A stretch of 64,000 bases of DNA from NCBI RefSeq assembly GCF_040833985.1, contig NZ_CP162139.1, positions 2,438,001 to 2,502,000 of the forward strand, read 5' to 3'. This document shows positions 29,066 to 40,144 of this stretch, one piece after another. The notes under the pieces were generated by a model, which searched no databases, was not told where the DNA came from, and saw only the letters and a program-made list of their open reading frames with translations. Each line of letters starts with the position of its first letter. The first letter of the stretch is position 1. The position numbers and the translations under genes are program-made. The stretch comes from Leptospira sp. WS4.C2. Its GTDB lineage: Bacteria > Spirochaetota > Leptospiria > Leptospirales > Leptospiraceae.

Positions 29066-30816
29066 ATGTTGAAACCAGAAGACAATATCCTATCTTGGAC
29101 GAAATCACCTTTTTCATCGGAAATCCAGAATGAAGCCAAAAAGGCTTACGAAGATTGGAAGGCTGGTATCAGTTCCGAACTAGTCGATGCCTTTGCCGTC
29201 CCACTGACATTTGGAACTGGGGGAATTCGGGGAAAGATTGGAAATGGGATTGGCAAGATGAACCTCTATACTGTGGGTCGTGCCGCACTCGGTTTTATCA
29301 GTTATTTAAAAGATACAAAAAAAGATGCCTCCATTGTCATTGCTTACGATTCAAGAAGGCTTTCCAAAGAATTTGCAGAACTTTCTGCAGGCATTGCCGC
29401 CAAACTTGGAGTTAAGGTTTACATTTTTCCTAAGGTAACACCTACACCCCTCCTCTCTTATGCCATTCGTTATTACAAAGCAAGCGGTGGGATTGTCATC
29501 ACTGCTTCCCACAACCCACCAGAATACAATGGATTCAAAGCCTATCTTGCGGATGGAGGACAACTTGTTCCCCCTGATGATTCCCTCATCATCGGAAGAA
29601 TTAGTAACATCCATGATTGGACTTCGATCCCACTCGTAAAAAAGACAGACAAAGACTATAAAAAATTTGTGAAACCGGTGGGACCGATTGTTTTTAAAAC
29701 CTACTTAAAGGAACTAAAACAAGCCGGCATTCTTTCTGCAGTAAAACCAAAAATAAGGAACAATTTAGGAATCGTATACTCTCCGTTACATGGAACTGGT
29801 GGAGACTATATGAAAGAAATGTTAAATTTCTTTGGATACAAATCTGTGTTTCTTGTGCCCGAACAAAAAAAACCAGATGGGGAATTTCCGACGGTTAAGT
29901 ATCCAAACCCAGAAGAAAAGGAAGCCCTCGCCTTATGTGAGTTTTACGCCAAAAAGAAAAAAGCCGCTACTTTCATTGCAACAGACCCAGATGCCGATAG
30001 ACTCGGTGTAGGAGTTCGTCGTGCGGACGGCGAGTATGAATACCTAAATGGAAACCAAATTGGATCCATAATGGCAGCTTACCTTTCCGAAAGAAAAAAA
30101 TCGAAAACCAAAACCTATCATTTGGTAAAGACAATTGTCACGACTGACCTACAAGAAACGATTGCCAAAAAAAATGGAATCAAAATCAAAAACGTTCTGA
30201 CGGGATTCAAATACATCGCGGAAGAGATGAAACAAATTGAATCCAAGAAAAACAATATATTTTTGTTTGGTGGCGAAGAGTCCTACGGATACTTACCTGT
30301 TCCTTTTGTGCGGGACAAAGACTCCCTCTCTAGTGCCTTACTATTTGTGGAGATTTTGGCAGAAAAAGGAGATTTACTTTCTTATTTAGAATCCATCTAT
30401 TTAAAATACGGATTGTATCGTGAAAGTTTGTATTCCCTAACTCTCGAAGGAAGTTCAGGACAGGAAAAAATCAAAAAGTCTATCGAAACACTACGTACAG
30501 AAAACCTAATCGGAAAAACAATCGGTGGGCGTAAAGTAGTCGGAGTTCTTGATTACGAAACCCAAAAAGCACAAGGGAAATCCAAGGTTTCTGTTTTTAA
30601 AGGAATGCCTAAATCCAATGTCATCCAAGTGGAGTTGGAAGGAAATGCCAAACTCACCATTCGACCTTCAGGAACAGAACCTAAGGTAAAGGTATATTCT
30701 AGCTTTGCCTCTCTTAAAAAACTAAAAAAAACATCCGAGATCCCTGAGCTTTGGGAATCACTTGGGAAAGAAATTTCCCAATCAGAAACAGAATTTTTAC
30801 AACTGGCAGGACTAAA

Positions 30817-30820
<4 letters not shown>
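29066..30820 (+). CDS. Phosphoglucomutase/phosphomannomutase
   Basis: The 584-residue protein belongs to the alpha-D-phosphohexomutase superfamily. The catalytic serine loop is TASHNPPEYNG, the metal loop is DPDADRLG, the sugar-ring loop is GGEESYGYL and the phosphate-binding loop RPSGTEPKVKVY is near the C-terminus. It interconverts hexose 1- and 6-phosphates, feeding glycogen, trehalose or LPS sugar supply. The size fits the PgcA-like subfamily. The stop overlaps the argD start as ATGA. Confidence 0.95.
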
Positions 30821-33110
<2,290 letters not shown>

Positions 33111-33125
33111 ACTACGGAGAACATC

Positions 33126-33536
33126 ATGCAAGCAGGCATCGGACCGACAGGCAGACCTTATCAAATTCTCATAGCAGAGAATTCCAAATTCCAATCCAAA
33201 CAACTCCAACAGATTTTGGAATCAGAGGGTTTCAAAATCATCGGAGTTGCCGAAACAGGAAAAGAACTTTTACAAATGTACAGGGACAACCGCCAACAGA
33301 TTGATCTTGTTACCATTGAAATTTTTCTTCCTGAGGTAGATGGATATGCTGCATTCTGGGATATGAAAGAAATGGGTGTACTTCCAAGAATCCTTTTCAT
33401 CTCGGAAGAAAATACTCCTTCGGTGATCAAAGCCCTTCTGGAAAACGGAGCGATGGACTATATCGTAAAGCCCATCAAACGAGAAAAAATCCTAGAAAAG
33501 ATCAAAGAAACTCTACTTAAGATTCCCAGAGTATAA
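33126..33536 (+). CDS. Receiver-domain protein with Glu at the phosphoacceptor site
   Basis: A 136-residue stand-alone receiver. The usual acidic pair appears as AEN (Glu18-Asn19), the phosphoacceptor Asp is Glu65 (TIEIFLPEVDG), the Ser/Thr switch is Ser93 (FISEEN) and the conserved Lys is Lys115 (YIVKPI). Glu at this site often mimics the phosphorylated state, so the protein may be permanently active, or respond to another cue. It is the last gene of the argD-leuB run, 15 bases after leuB. Its 3' end overlaps the convergent pgeF gene by 20 bases. No kinase is adjacent. Confidence 0.9.
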   Translation: MQAGIGPTGRPYQILIAENSKFQSKQLQQILESEGFKIIGVAETGKELLQMYRDNRQQIDLVTIEIFLPEVDGYAAFWDMKEMGVLPRILFISEENTPSVIKALLENGAMDYIVKPIKREKILEKIKETLLKIPRV

Positions 33537-34257
33537 AGTTTAAATTACGACCCTCTTCTTTGGCTCTATGGCTAAAGTAAAGAGGGCTTCGAAATACATT
33601 GATATGGGAATTTTTGATTTCACTTAAATTTCGAAACCGCTCCCGTACTTTCACTTCAATCGCAAGCCCCACATCCAATAGATACTTTCCATTTCCTTTC
33701 GGAAAACAGACAGCTTCTCCTAAAGAAAGAAAATGGCCAGCCACATCTTCCTCCACTTCATAATCAGGTCCTTGGATATAAGGTCCAATTTCCATTTGGA
33801 TCTCATCCAAATCATAACCCATACTTACAACTTCATCCAACAGTCTTTCTGTAATGCCTAAACTAGTCCCTTTCCAACCAGAATGGACAACCACAACAAA
33901 TGGCCGTTTGTTGGAATAGAGAAATACAGGAACACAATCCGCTGTGCGAACGACAAGTAAGGTATTTGCTGTTTCCGTATATAATCCATCTCCTTCGGAA
34001 ATTCTGTCACCATCGTTTGTCTTTGAATCAGGAGGAATCAAATGGATGGTATCCCCATGCACTTGGTTGAGTGTCGCGATCTTATGTGAAGAATCATTCC
34101 ATTTCCCTTTTGCCCAGTCTTTTGTATATTCCTTCCACACTTCTGGAGTATTAGGATAGATCGGATATTTTTCTTTCAAATCATCTAAGCCTTGTTTGCC
34201 TGCAGTTCCGTAGATGACTTTACCATAGATGGTGGAAATGACTTTCGAAAATTCCAT
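33517..34257 (-). CDS. pgeF: Purine nucleoside phosphorylase/laccase-domain protein (YfiH/PgeF)
   Basis: The 246-residue protein belongs to the YfiH/LACC1 family, once called polyphenol oxidase and now linked to purine nucleoside handling and cleaning of peptidoglycan precursors. The metal-binding set is visible: NQVHGD, RTADCVPV and VVHSGWKGT. The start is placed at 34257, where ATG and the preceding TAA share one base (TAATG), which indicates translational coupling to the GT-C gene. An upstream in-frame codon (34296) lies within that gene. Confidence 0.9.
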   Translation of the reverse strand: MEFSKVISTIYGKVIYGTAGKQGLDDLKEKYPIYPNTPEVWKEYTKDWAKGKWNDSSHKIATLNQVHGDTIHLIPPDSKTNDGDRISEGDGLYTETANTLLVVRTADCVPVFLYSNKRPFVVVVHSGWKGTSLGITERLLDEVVSMGYDLDEIQMEIGPYIQGPDYEVEEDVAGHFLSLGEAVCFPKGNGKYLLDVGLAIEVKVRERFRNLSEIKNSHINVFRSPLYFSHRAKEEGRNLNFILWES

Positions 34258-35816
34258 TAGTTCTGCCCAAAAGATTTTGATTGGTTGGGATCCCAATGGT
34301 TGGACTGGAAAGTAACAAACAAATCATCACAATTCCAATCACCTCGAATACAGAGGCGTTTGAATTTAATAGGATCATAATTCCAAACATATAAGCGAAT
34401 CGGAAAACCTCTCCAAGTGTATTGGATATGTGGCAAAGTAACTCCGTGAAGGCGATTGTCGAGAAGGATATCTATCTTACGATCAATTAAATCTTTTTTC
34501 TCTAGTTCACTCTCATGACCGATCCTACCGCGTATTTCAATTTTTTTCTTTGCAAACTCACGATCGGTAAGACCAGATTCGGCTTCAAAGGCAAAGGCTG
34601 GTCGCAAAAAATAAATAAAATGTGCCTGGGCACCAAAGAAGGCAATTCGGAAATCAGAAAGTGCATCCAGATCATAACCATCAGCTCGGATCAAATGATC
34701 TTCATAAAACATCCGTTCTTCCCCAATCCCATGCCAATCGGGAATCCGAGTTCCCTTTATTTTTAAAGGATCAGTATACACCGCAGTGGCTAAAATAAAG
34801 AAAAAAGAAACAAGAAGTCGATTCTTCGTATACAAAGATAAAAATACGGATTTTTGTTTGGAATCAATTTGAGAATCCATATCCCATTCAATGATTTGAA
34901 CAAAACCTAAATAAGAGAGATACGGCAAAATGGGAATCCAAAACCGATTTCCCATAAAATCTCCACCTACATAAAAAACATAAAGAATATAAAATAGAAC
35001 CGAGGATAGTAGAAATCGAGATTCCTTTTTATACCGAATGGATTTATAAATTTGAATCCCAACAATCAAAAGAATCAAAAGATATAAAGGGTAGGACTTA
35101 ATGAAATATAGAAAATAATAAATTCCCTGTAAAAAGTAAGCACCTTTATTTCCTTTGGCATAGAAGGTATTCGGAAGGAAGTCATGATAATAATAATAAC
35201 GAAACCCCAGAAAACATAAAAATAAAAATCCAAATAAAAAAGGTTTCCAATACTTTTTACGAAAAATCCAGTCCAAAGAAACAAAAAATAAAAAGAGTGC
35301 CCCTTCTGGTCGAACTAGTGCAGAGAGGAAAAAGATGGGGAAAAGAAAATCACTTTCCTTTTCCCATAACAGCAATCCGAAACAAATGAAAAATGTAAAA
35401 ACAGAAGTTTCCAAACCAGAAGTGGCAAAAATATAAAGATGATAGAACAGTGCTAAATGAACAACCAAAAGAGGGTAAACTTTCCCGAGTGAAACTCGGT
35501 TCTCTTCTTTAAAAAATACAAACAATGTAGACAGATAAAAGAAAATCCCAACACCTATCGAGAGGGTTTGTGGTTTGATTCCAATCGCAAATCCAGAGGA
35601 TAGGAGAAGTGTCCAAAGGAAATTTGTATATCCTTCCACTCTTTCGCCGGAATTAAATACAAAACCCGAACCTTCATAAAAATTTCTTGAATAGACGAAA
35701 CTAATATAAGCATCATCGCAAATCCACTTCCACTTGTAGGCTTGGTAAAAACCAAAAATGAAAAACACTAATGTAAGAATGTAAAAGGAAGGGAGATTTC
35801 GTTTAAAAAACAGCAT
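34257..35816 (-). CDS. GT-C-fold membrane glycosyltransferase-like protein
   Basis: The 519-residue protein has about ten hydrophobic segments. Just after the first helix, DDAYISFVYSRNFYEGSGFVFN followed by GERVEGYTNFLW gives the DDxY-type loop of GT-C transferases that use polyprenyl-phosphate sugars (ArnT/AftB/ZomB-like). The C-terminal ~150 residues are periplasmic and end in a globular part. The acceptor is unknown, and lipid or surface glycan is likely. The start at 35816 is four bases after the kinase-like gene's stop, and its own stop couples to pgeF. Confidence 0.82.
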   Translation of the reverse strand: MLFFKRNLPSFYILTLVFFIFGFYQAYKWKWICDDAYISFVYSRNFYEGSGFVFNSGERVEGYTNFLWTLLLSSGFAIGIKPQTLSIGVGIFFYLSTLFVFFKEENRVSLGKVYPLLVVHLALFYHLYIFATSGLETSVFTFFICFGLLLWEKESDFLFPIFFLSALVRPEGALFLFFVSLDWIFRKKYWKPFLFGFLFLCFLGFRYYYYHDFLPNTFYAKGNKGAYFLQGIYYFLYFIKSYPLYLLILLIVGIQIYKSIRYKKESRFLLSSVLFYILYVFYVGGDFMGNRFWIPILPYLSYLGFVQIIEWDMDSQIDSKQKSVFLSLYTKNRLLVSFFFILATAVYTDPLKIKGTRIPDWHGIGEERMFYEDHLIRADGYDLDALSDFRIAFFGAQAHFIYFLRPAFAFEAESGLTDREFAKKKIEIRGRIGHESELEKKDLIDRKIDILLDNRLHGVTLPHIQYTWRGFPIRLYVWNYDPIKFKRLCIRGDWNCDDLFVTFQSNHWDPNQSKSFGQN

Positions 35817-35820
35817 AACT

Positions 35821-36903
35821 TCAGTCCAATTCAAATGATTTGATAAACTCTTCTATGATGAGTATATGATCCATCTCTGGTGTTGGATTCTCTTCTGAAG
35901 GTTCATATAAGTAGTCGTCAAAAACGTGGAAGTCAAAAATTTTTAATTCAAAATCGGGCAAAGTGATGATTATATTTTCTGCATGAATATCAAAGATCAG
36001 TTTCTCTTCTTCTGCTAAAAATTTGGTAACTTCAATCACTCGATTGAAATCAACAGCAATTTTTTTAAGTTTGGATTTTGAGATCACACCAAACCGATGA
36101 GAATCAAAATTCAATTTCCACTTGGGAAAAAGTTTATTTAAAATAGGATTTTGTTCTAATTTTTCGTTACGTATTGTAAATTCTTTTAGATGTTTGCCTG
36201 CTAAGAGAGGTTGTTGGTCACAAGGAGTGAGAGTGACATTGGGAACTCCGAATGGATTGTTTCTAACTCGTAGTCCCATAAAAAAACGGGTGGGCACCAC
36301 CAAATCTGGAATGAGAGATTTTAGCTTCCAATAATGTAATCTTTCCAAACCCATACGTTTGAATTTAAAATCAATTTCATCTTTTTTGGAATCGCGAGAA
36401 GTTTGTGCTTTTAAAAATTCTCTTAACTCAATCTCCTCTGGTTTTAAAAAGCGAGTGATGTCTCTACCCACTTCTTTGAAAAGAGATCCAAAGATTACAT
36501 CAGAAGGTAACTTAGACTTTCCAATTTTAACAACTTGGTTCCAAGGAAGTTTGTAAACAAATTTGTAAGAACCTCGACCAATATACCCGTCCCGAGAGAG
36601 TGGCATAAAGTTATCCAAAAACTCCCTATCATAACGATAGGTAATTCGGAATACATGGGAAACAGGAAAAAGTCTTTCGTAAAGATTACGAAAAAAACCA
36701 GATTTCCGTAAAACTTCATCAACAGGAAGATCTTCCAGCGGAATTGGAATTTCTTTTTTATCGGGATCAACAAACAGCTCTTTGTCGAGGCCTTTTTCCA
36801 ATAACTCTAAAAACTGGGGAATTTTCCCCCAGTTTGGGTATTGGCTCCAGAGTTGGGTGATCTTGTCTCGGATCCCCTTTATTGGACCTTTTTTCTCTTG
36901 CAC
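35821..36903 (-). CDS. Divergent protein-kinase/APH-fold protein (putative)
   Basis: The 360-residue cytoplasmic protein starts at GTG. I read kinase-like landmarks in order. A Gly-rich loop GYIGRGSYKFVYK lies at 106-118. The VVKIGK block with Lys126 could be the ATP-anchoring lysine. FDIHAEN at 304-310 resembles the Brenner motif of aminoglycoside-phosphotransferase-like kinases (D, two residues, then N). KIFDFHVFDD at 321-330 carries a DFx metal-binding aspartate (Asp324). Spacing between them fits the kinase lobes. The family is not recognised from sequence alone. The substrate may be a sugar or lipid, given the GT-C and substrate-binding neighbours. Confidence 0.65.
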   Translation of the reverse strand: MQEKKGPIKGIRDKITQLWSQYPNWGKIPQFLELLEKGLDKELFVDPDKKEIPIPLEDLPVDEVLRKSGFFRNLYERLFPVSHVFRITYRYDREFLDNFMPLSRDGYIGRGSYKFVYKLPWNQVVKIGKSKLPSDVIFGSLFKEVGRDITRFLKPEEIELREFLKAQTSRDSKKDEIDFKFKRMGLERLHYWKLKSLIPDLVVPTRFFMGLRVRNNPFGVPNVTLTPCDQQPLLAGKHLKEFTIRNEKLEQNPILNKLFPKWKLNFDSHRFGVISKSKLKKIAVDFNRVIEVTKFLAEEEKLIFDIHAENIIITLPDFELKIFDFHVFDDYLYEPSEENPTPEMDHILIIEEFIKSFELD

Positions 36904-36913
36904 TACTTAATTT

Positions 36914-38761
36914 CTACTTCCAACGAACCACAGCTTCATAATCTGTAAATTTTTCTTTCTTGGATAATGCATCGGATAACTTTTTATCCTTTTCCTCATC
37001 ATACCACCAGTAGTCAGAAGAAAAACTTTCATCTCCATACTTGCCGAGAGGAAGACTAGGCACTCCATATTTTTGCCAATACAATAGTCTTGTGCTAGGT
37101 AAATGCCATAACAAAACATACGGATACTCTTTATAAACAATCCGATCGATTTGTTTTAAGATTTCATTTCTTTTGGCGACAGAAAATTCTGTTTTTTGTT
37201 TTTCGATGAGTTTGTCCACTTCCGCCATTTTAAGACCAGGTAAGTTTGGTTGTCCGGCTTCATCTGCATATTTGGATAACCATTGTGATTCTGGATCTTT
37301 AAAAATTCCCGATCCCCAAGCAGCCCAGGTCATATCAAAATCATACTTATCGACTCTCTCACTCCAAGCAGCCAAATCTAAAGTATCAATAGACGCTCGA
37401 ATTCCCACTTCCTTTGCTTTTTCCAAAAAAACAGTGAAATACTTTTCTGTTTTTTTATCACGATCTAAAATAGAGAACTGAAATGGTTTTCCATCCTTTT
37501 CCAAAATTCCTTCGGCGTTTGGTTTCCAACCCGCTTCTGCAAGTAGTTTCCTTGCTTTCTCAATATTAAACTCAGTAGGTTGGTTTGGATTTTTTTCCCC
37601 ACCTAAATAGAAGTCTGGATAATAACTATTTGTGGGATCATACTCACCATACGCAAGTTTGTCGATCATGAGTTTGCGATCCACAAGTAGGTTCATCGCT
37701 TCTCTCACACGTTTATCAGCGAATATGGATCGTCTTCCATTCATGGCCCAACCTTGGAATCCAATAGGTTTTAAATTGAAGATCCTTTGTTTTGCGATCC
37801 AATTTTTATCAAATGGTTCACCTTTCGCTTCTTCTACCCAAACAAAAGCGGAATAAACGGGATAGATATCAATGTCTCCTTTTTTAAATGCTTGGAGTGC
37901 CACGGCTTCTTCGTTATACACTTTATAGACTATTTGATCGAAGTTATTACGACCTTCATTGAAAGGATAGGCTCTTTGCCACCAGTCCCCTCTTCTTTCG
38001 AGTTTGATATAACGATTCTTTTTTACTTCCGTGATTTTGTAAGGACCAGATACTACAGGAAATTCCATATTCTCTTTGTTGAAATCTTTTCCCTCAAAAT
38101 GATGTTTTGGAAGGATAAAAATAGAAGAAGCCACATCATTAAAGTTATTCCAATGAACCTCTTTTGCTTCGAATACGACTGTTAGATCATCTAACTTTAC
38201 CGGTTTTAAAAATCGCGATAAGGATACACGAAATACTGCGGTTCCATTTTTTGGATTCATGATGGTGTCATAAGTAAAGATAACATCATCTGCAGTTACA
38301 GATTTTCCATCGGACCAACGAGCATTCGGATCCAGATAGAATGTAAATTTCTTTTTGTCAGGTGAAATCTTCCAATCCCTAGCTAAATGGGGAATGGTTT
38401 CTAAGGTGAGGGGATGATAACCAGTGAGAGGTTCATACAAACTTGTAAAAATACGAGCCGTGGTTGTAAACTGATCCAGATAATAATTTAAAGATTTAGG
38501 AAACTGGTGAGAATAAACTCGGATCTTTCCTCCTTTCTTGGCTTTTGGATCCGCCACAGGATTTTTCACGCGAAGGGCATTCGGGATAGAATCCAAATCT
38601 CCCTGCCAAGGAAGGTCATTTACCTTGGACAATGATTCTTTTGTATCTTCTTCAGAACAATTTAAGGTAAGGAGCATTGACAAAAGTCCTGTCAAACCAA
38701 CCAAAAGAAACTTGCGTAAGGAGGAACTATGCTTTAGTAATTGAACTTTGTTATGAAACAT
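36914..38761 (-). CDS. Oligopeptide ABC-type substrate-binding lipoprotein (YejA/OppA family)
   Basis: About 615 residues. The N-terminal basic and hydrophobic segment ends in LTLNC, so Cys is probably lipidated and the protein is anchored on a membrane facing the periplasm. Family features are the LYEPLTGYHP segment, DGKSVTADDVIFTYDTIM and FKKGDIDIYP. The long C-terminal region fits cluster-5 binding proteins (peptide or siderophore-like). No permease or ATPase gene is adjacent, so the partner transporter is elsewhere. The start at 38761 overlaps the divergent GH13 start by nine bases. An in-frame ATG a few codons upstream is possible. Confidence 0.9.
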   Translation of the reverse strand: MFHNKVQLLKHSSSLRKFLLVGLTGLLSMLLTLNCSEEDTKESLSKVNDLPWQGDLDSIPNALRVKNPVADPKAKKGGKIRVYSHQFPKSLNYYLDQFTTTARIFTSLYEPLTGYHPLTLETIPHLARDWKISPDKKKFTFYLDPNARWSDGKSVTADDVIFTYDTIMNPKNGTAVFRVSLSRFLKPVKLDDLTVVFEAKEVHWNNFNDVASSIFILPKHHFEGKDFNKENMEFPVVSGPYKITEVKKNRYIKLERRGDWWQRAYPFNEGRNNFDQIVYKVYNEEAVALQAFKKGDIDIYPVYSAFVWVEEAKGEPFDKNWIAKQRIFNLKPIGFQGWAMNGRRSIFADKRVREAMNLLVDRKLMIDKLAYGEYDPTNSYYPDFYLGGEKNPNQPTEFNIEKARKLLAEAGWKPNAEGILEKDGKPFQFSILDRDKKTEKYFTVFLEKAKEVGIRASIDTLDLAAWSERVDKYDFDMTWAAWGSGIFKDPESQWLSKYADEAGQPNLPGLKMAEVDKLIEKQKTEFSVAKRNEILKQIDRIVYKEYPYVLLWHLPSTRLLYWQKYGVPSLPLGKYGDESFSSDYWWYDEEKDKKLSDALSKKEKFTDYEAVVRWK

Positions 38762-40144
38762 CCCTTCCATCAAATCCATTTGTACGAGATAGGCTCAAGG
38801 CTTTTTTGTGCGAAAATGAAGGAACCTTTAGATTCTCTGATCCTTGAACTAGAAAAATCGCCATCCTTTGTTTGGGCCGATGAAATTTGGTTCATGGGAG
38901 TCTGGAAAAATAGCCCCAAATCTAGGTCAATTGCACAAACCATGCCGGAACTCCAACCCAACTACCAATCCGTAAAACAAAACCTAGAGTTAGAAGATAT
39001 TTACGGATCACCCTATTCCATTTTCGAATATTTACCTGACTCCCTTGTTTCGAAAGAGAAGGACTTAATAAACCTTCATACAAACCTAAAACAATTGGGA
39101 AAAAAACTTATTTTAGACTTTGTGCCAAATCATATGGCCATTGATTCCCCTATTGTTGATTCCAATCCTGATCTTTTTTTAATCGCAAGTGAATCAGTTT
39201 CCATTAAAAATTCTTTTTTACACCAAAACGGGAACGTCTATGTACATGGCAGAGATCCTTATTTTGATGGTTGGACTGATACCATCCAATGGGATTTTTC
39301 AAATCCAAATGTAGAGAAAAAACATATCGAAATCTTAAAAAGTATCGCCAAACAGAGTGATGGCGTTCGCTGCGATATGGCAATGTTACTTCTTCCTGAT
39401 GTTTTTGAAAAAACTCATGGAAAAAAATCTTTTTATGATTGGAGCCGTGTGATCCAATCCGTTCGAGAAGAATTTCCCCATTTTAAATTTTATGCGGAAG
39501 TTTACTGGGGAATGGAGGATAGACTCCTCAGTTTAGGATTTGATGCCAGCTATGATAAATCTATATACGATGCCTTCAAAAATCAAAACCTCGATTTTAT
39601 TTCCCAAGACTTAAAAGAAAACTCTGGCATAAAAAATATTCGATTTTTAGAAAACCATGACGAAGAAAGAGCCAAACATCAATTTGGTGAAAGCTCCCGA
39701 ACTTATTTTAGCCTTCTTTGTGCTGACGAATGTATTTTGTTATTCCATGCTGGCCAAGAGATGGGTTTGTCCAAAAAAATTCCAGTCCAAATGATCCGCA
39801 CAGACAACGAAGTAACGGATCTCAGTTCTAAAGAGTTTTACGATCGGGCGTTTGTCGTAACCGCCAAACGACAAGAGAATAGTTTGGTATTCTGGCCAGA
39901 TTACAAAGAATACAATGGCCGTTCTGTTTTTGCTAAATCCATCGAAACAGAAAACATTACAGAGCTTTTTCTTTGGAATGAACAAACTACGGAAGTATCA
40001 GGTTGGATTCCCTTCCAAGAAGGAATTCAATTCCAAGAGAATTTAACAGATATAGTGACAGGGAAAACTTATCCGCAAACTAAGTCGGAACAAGGAATAT
40101 ACTTCAAATTAGCACCCAACCAAGTGCAATGGTTTATTTTTTAA
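38753..40144 (+). CDS. GH13 alpha-amylase-family hydrolase
   Basis: The 463-residue protein has a shortened (beta/alpha)8 barrel of the alpha-amylase family. Region I reads DFVPNH, region II GVRCDMAM with the nucleophile Asp, region III FYAEVYWG with the acid/base Glu and region IV ENHDE with the transition-state Asp. All catalytic residues are present. No signal peptide is seen, so it acts in the cytoplasm on glycogen, trehalose or maltodextrin. The start at 38753 lacks a good ribosome site. The 3' end overlaps rsh by 11 bases. Confidence 0.88.
   Translation: MKHPFHQIHLYEIGSRLFCAKMKEPLDSLILELEKSPSFVWADEIWFMGVWKNSPKSRSIAQTMPELQPNYQSVKQNLELEDIYGSPYSIFEYLPDSLVSKEKDLINLHTNLKQLGKKLILDFVPNHMAIDSPIVDSNPDLFLIASESVSIKNSFLHQNGNVYVHGRDPYFDGWTDTIQWDFSNPNVEKKHIEILKSIAKQSDGVRCDMAMLLLPDVFEKTHGKKSFYDWSRVIQSVREEFPHFKFYAEVYWGMEDRLLSLGFDASYDKSIYDAFKNQNLDFISQDLKENSGIKNIRFLENHDEERAKHQFGESSRTYFSLLCADECILLFHAGQEMGLSKKIPVQMIRTDNEVTDLSSKEFYDRAFVVTAKRQENSLVFWPDYKEYNGRSVFAKSIETENITELFLWNEQTTEVSGWIPFQEGIQFQENLTDIVTGKTYPQTKSEQGIYFKLAPNQVQWFIF

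Noticed and set aside
36914..38761. A complete ABC transporter operon around the solute-binding protein
   Set aside because: No permease or ATPase gene is next to it. The downstream genes are the kinase-like and GT-C genes.
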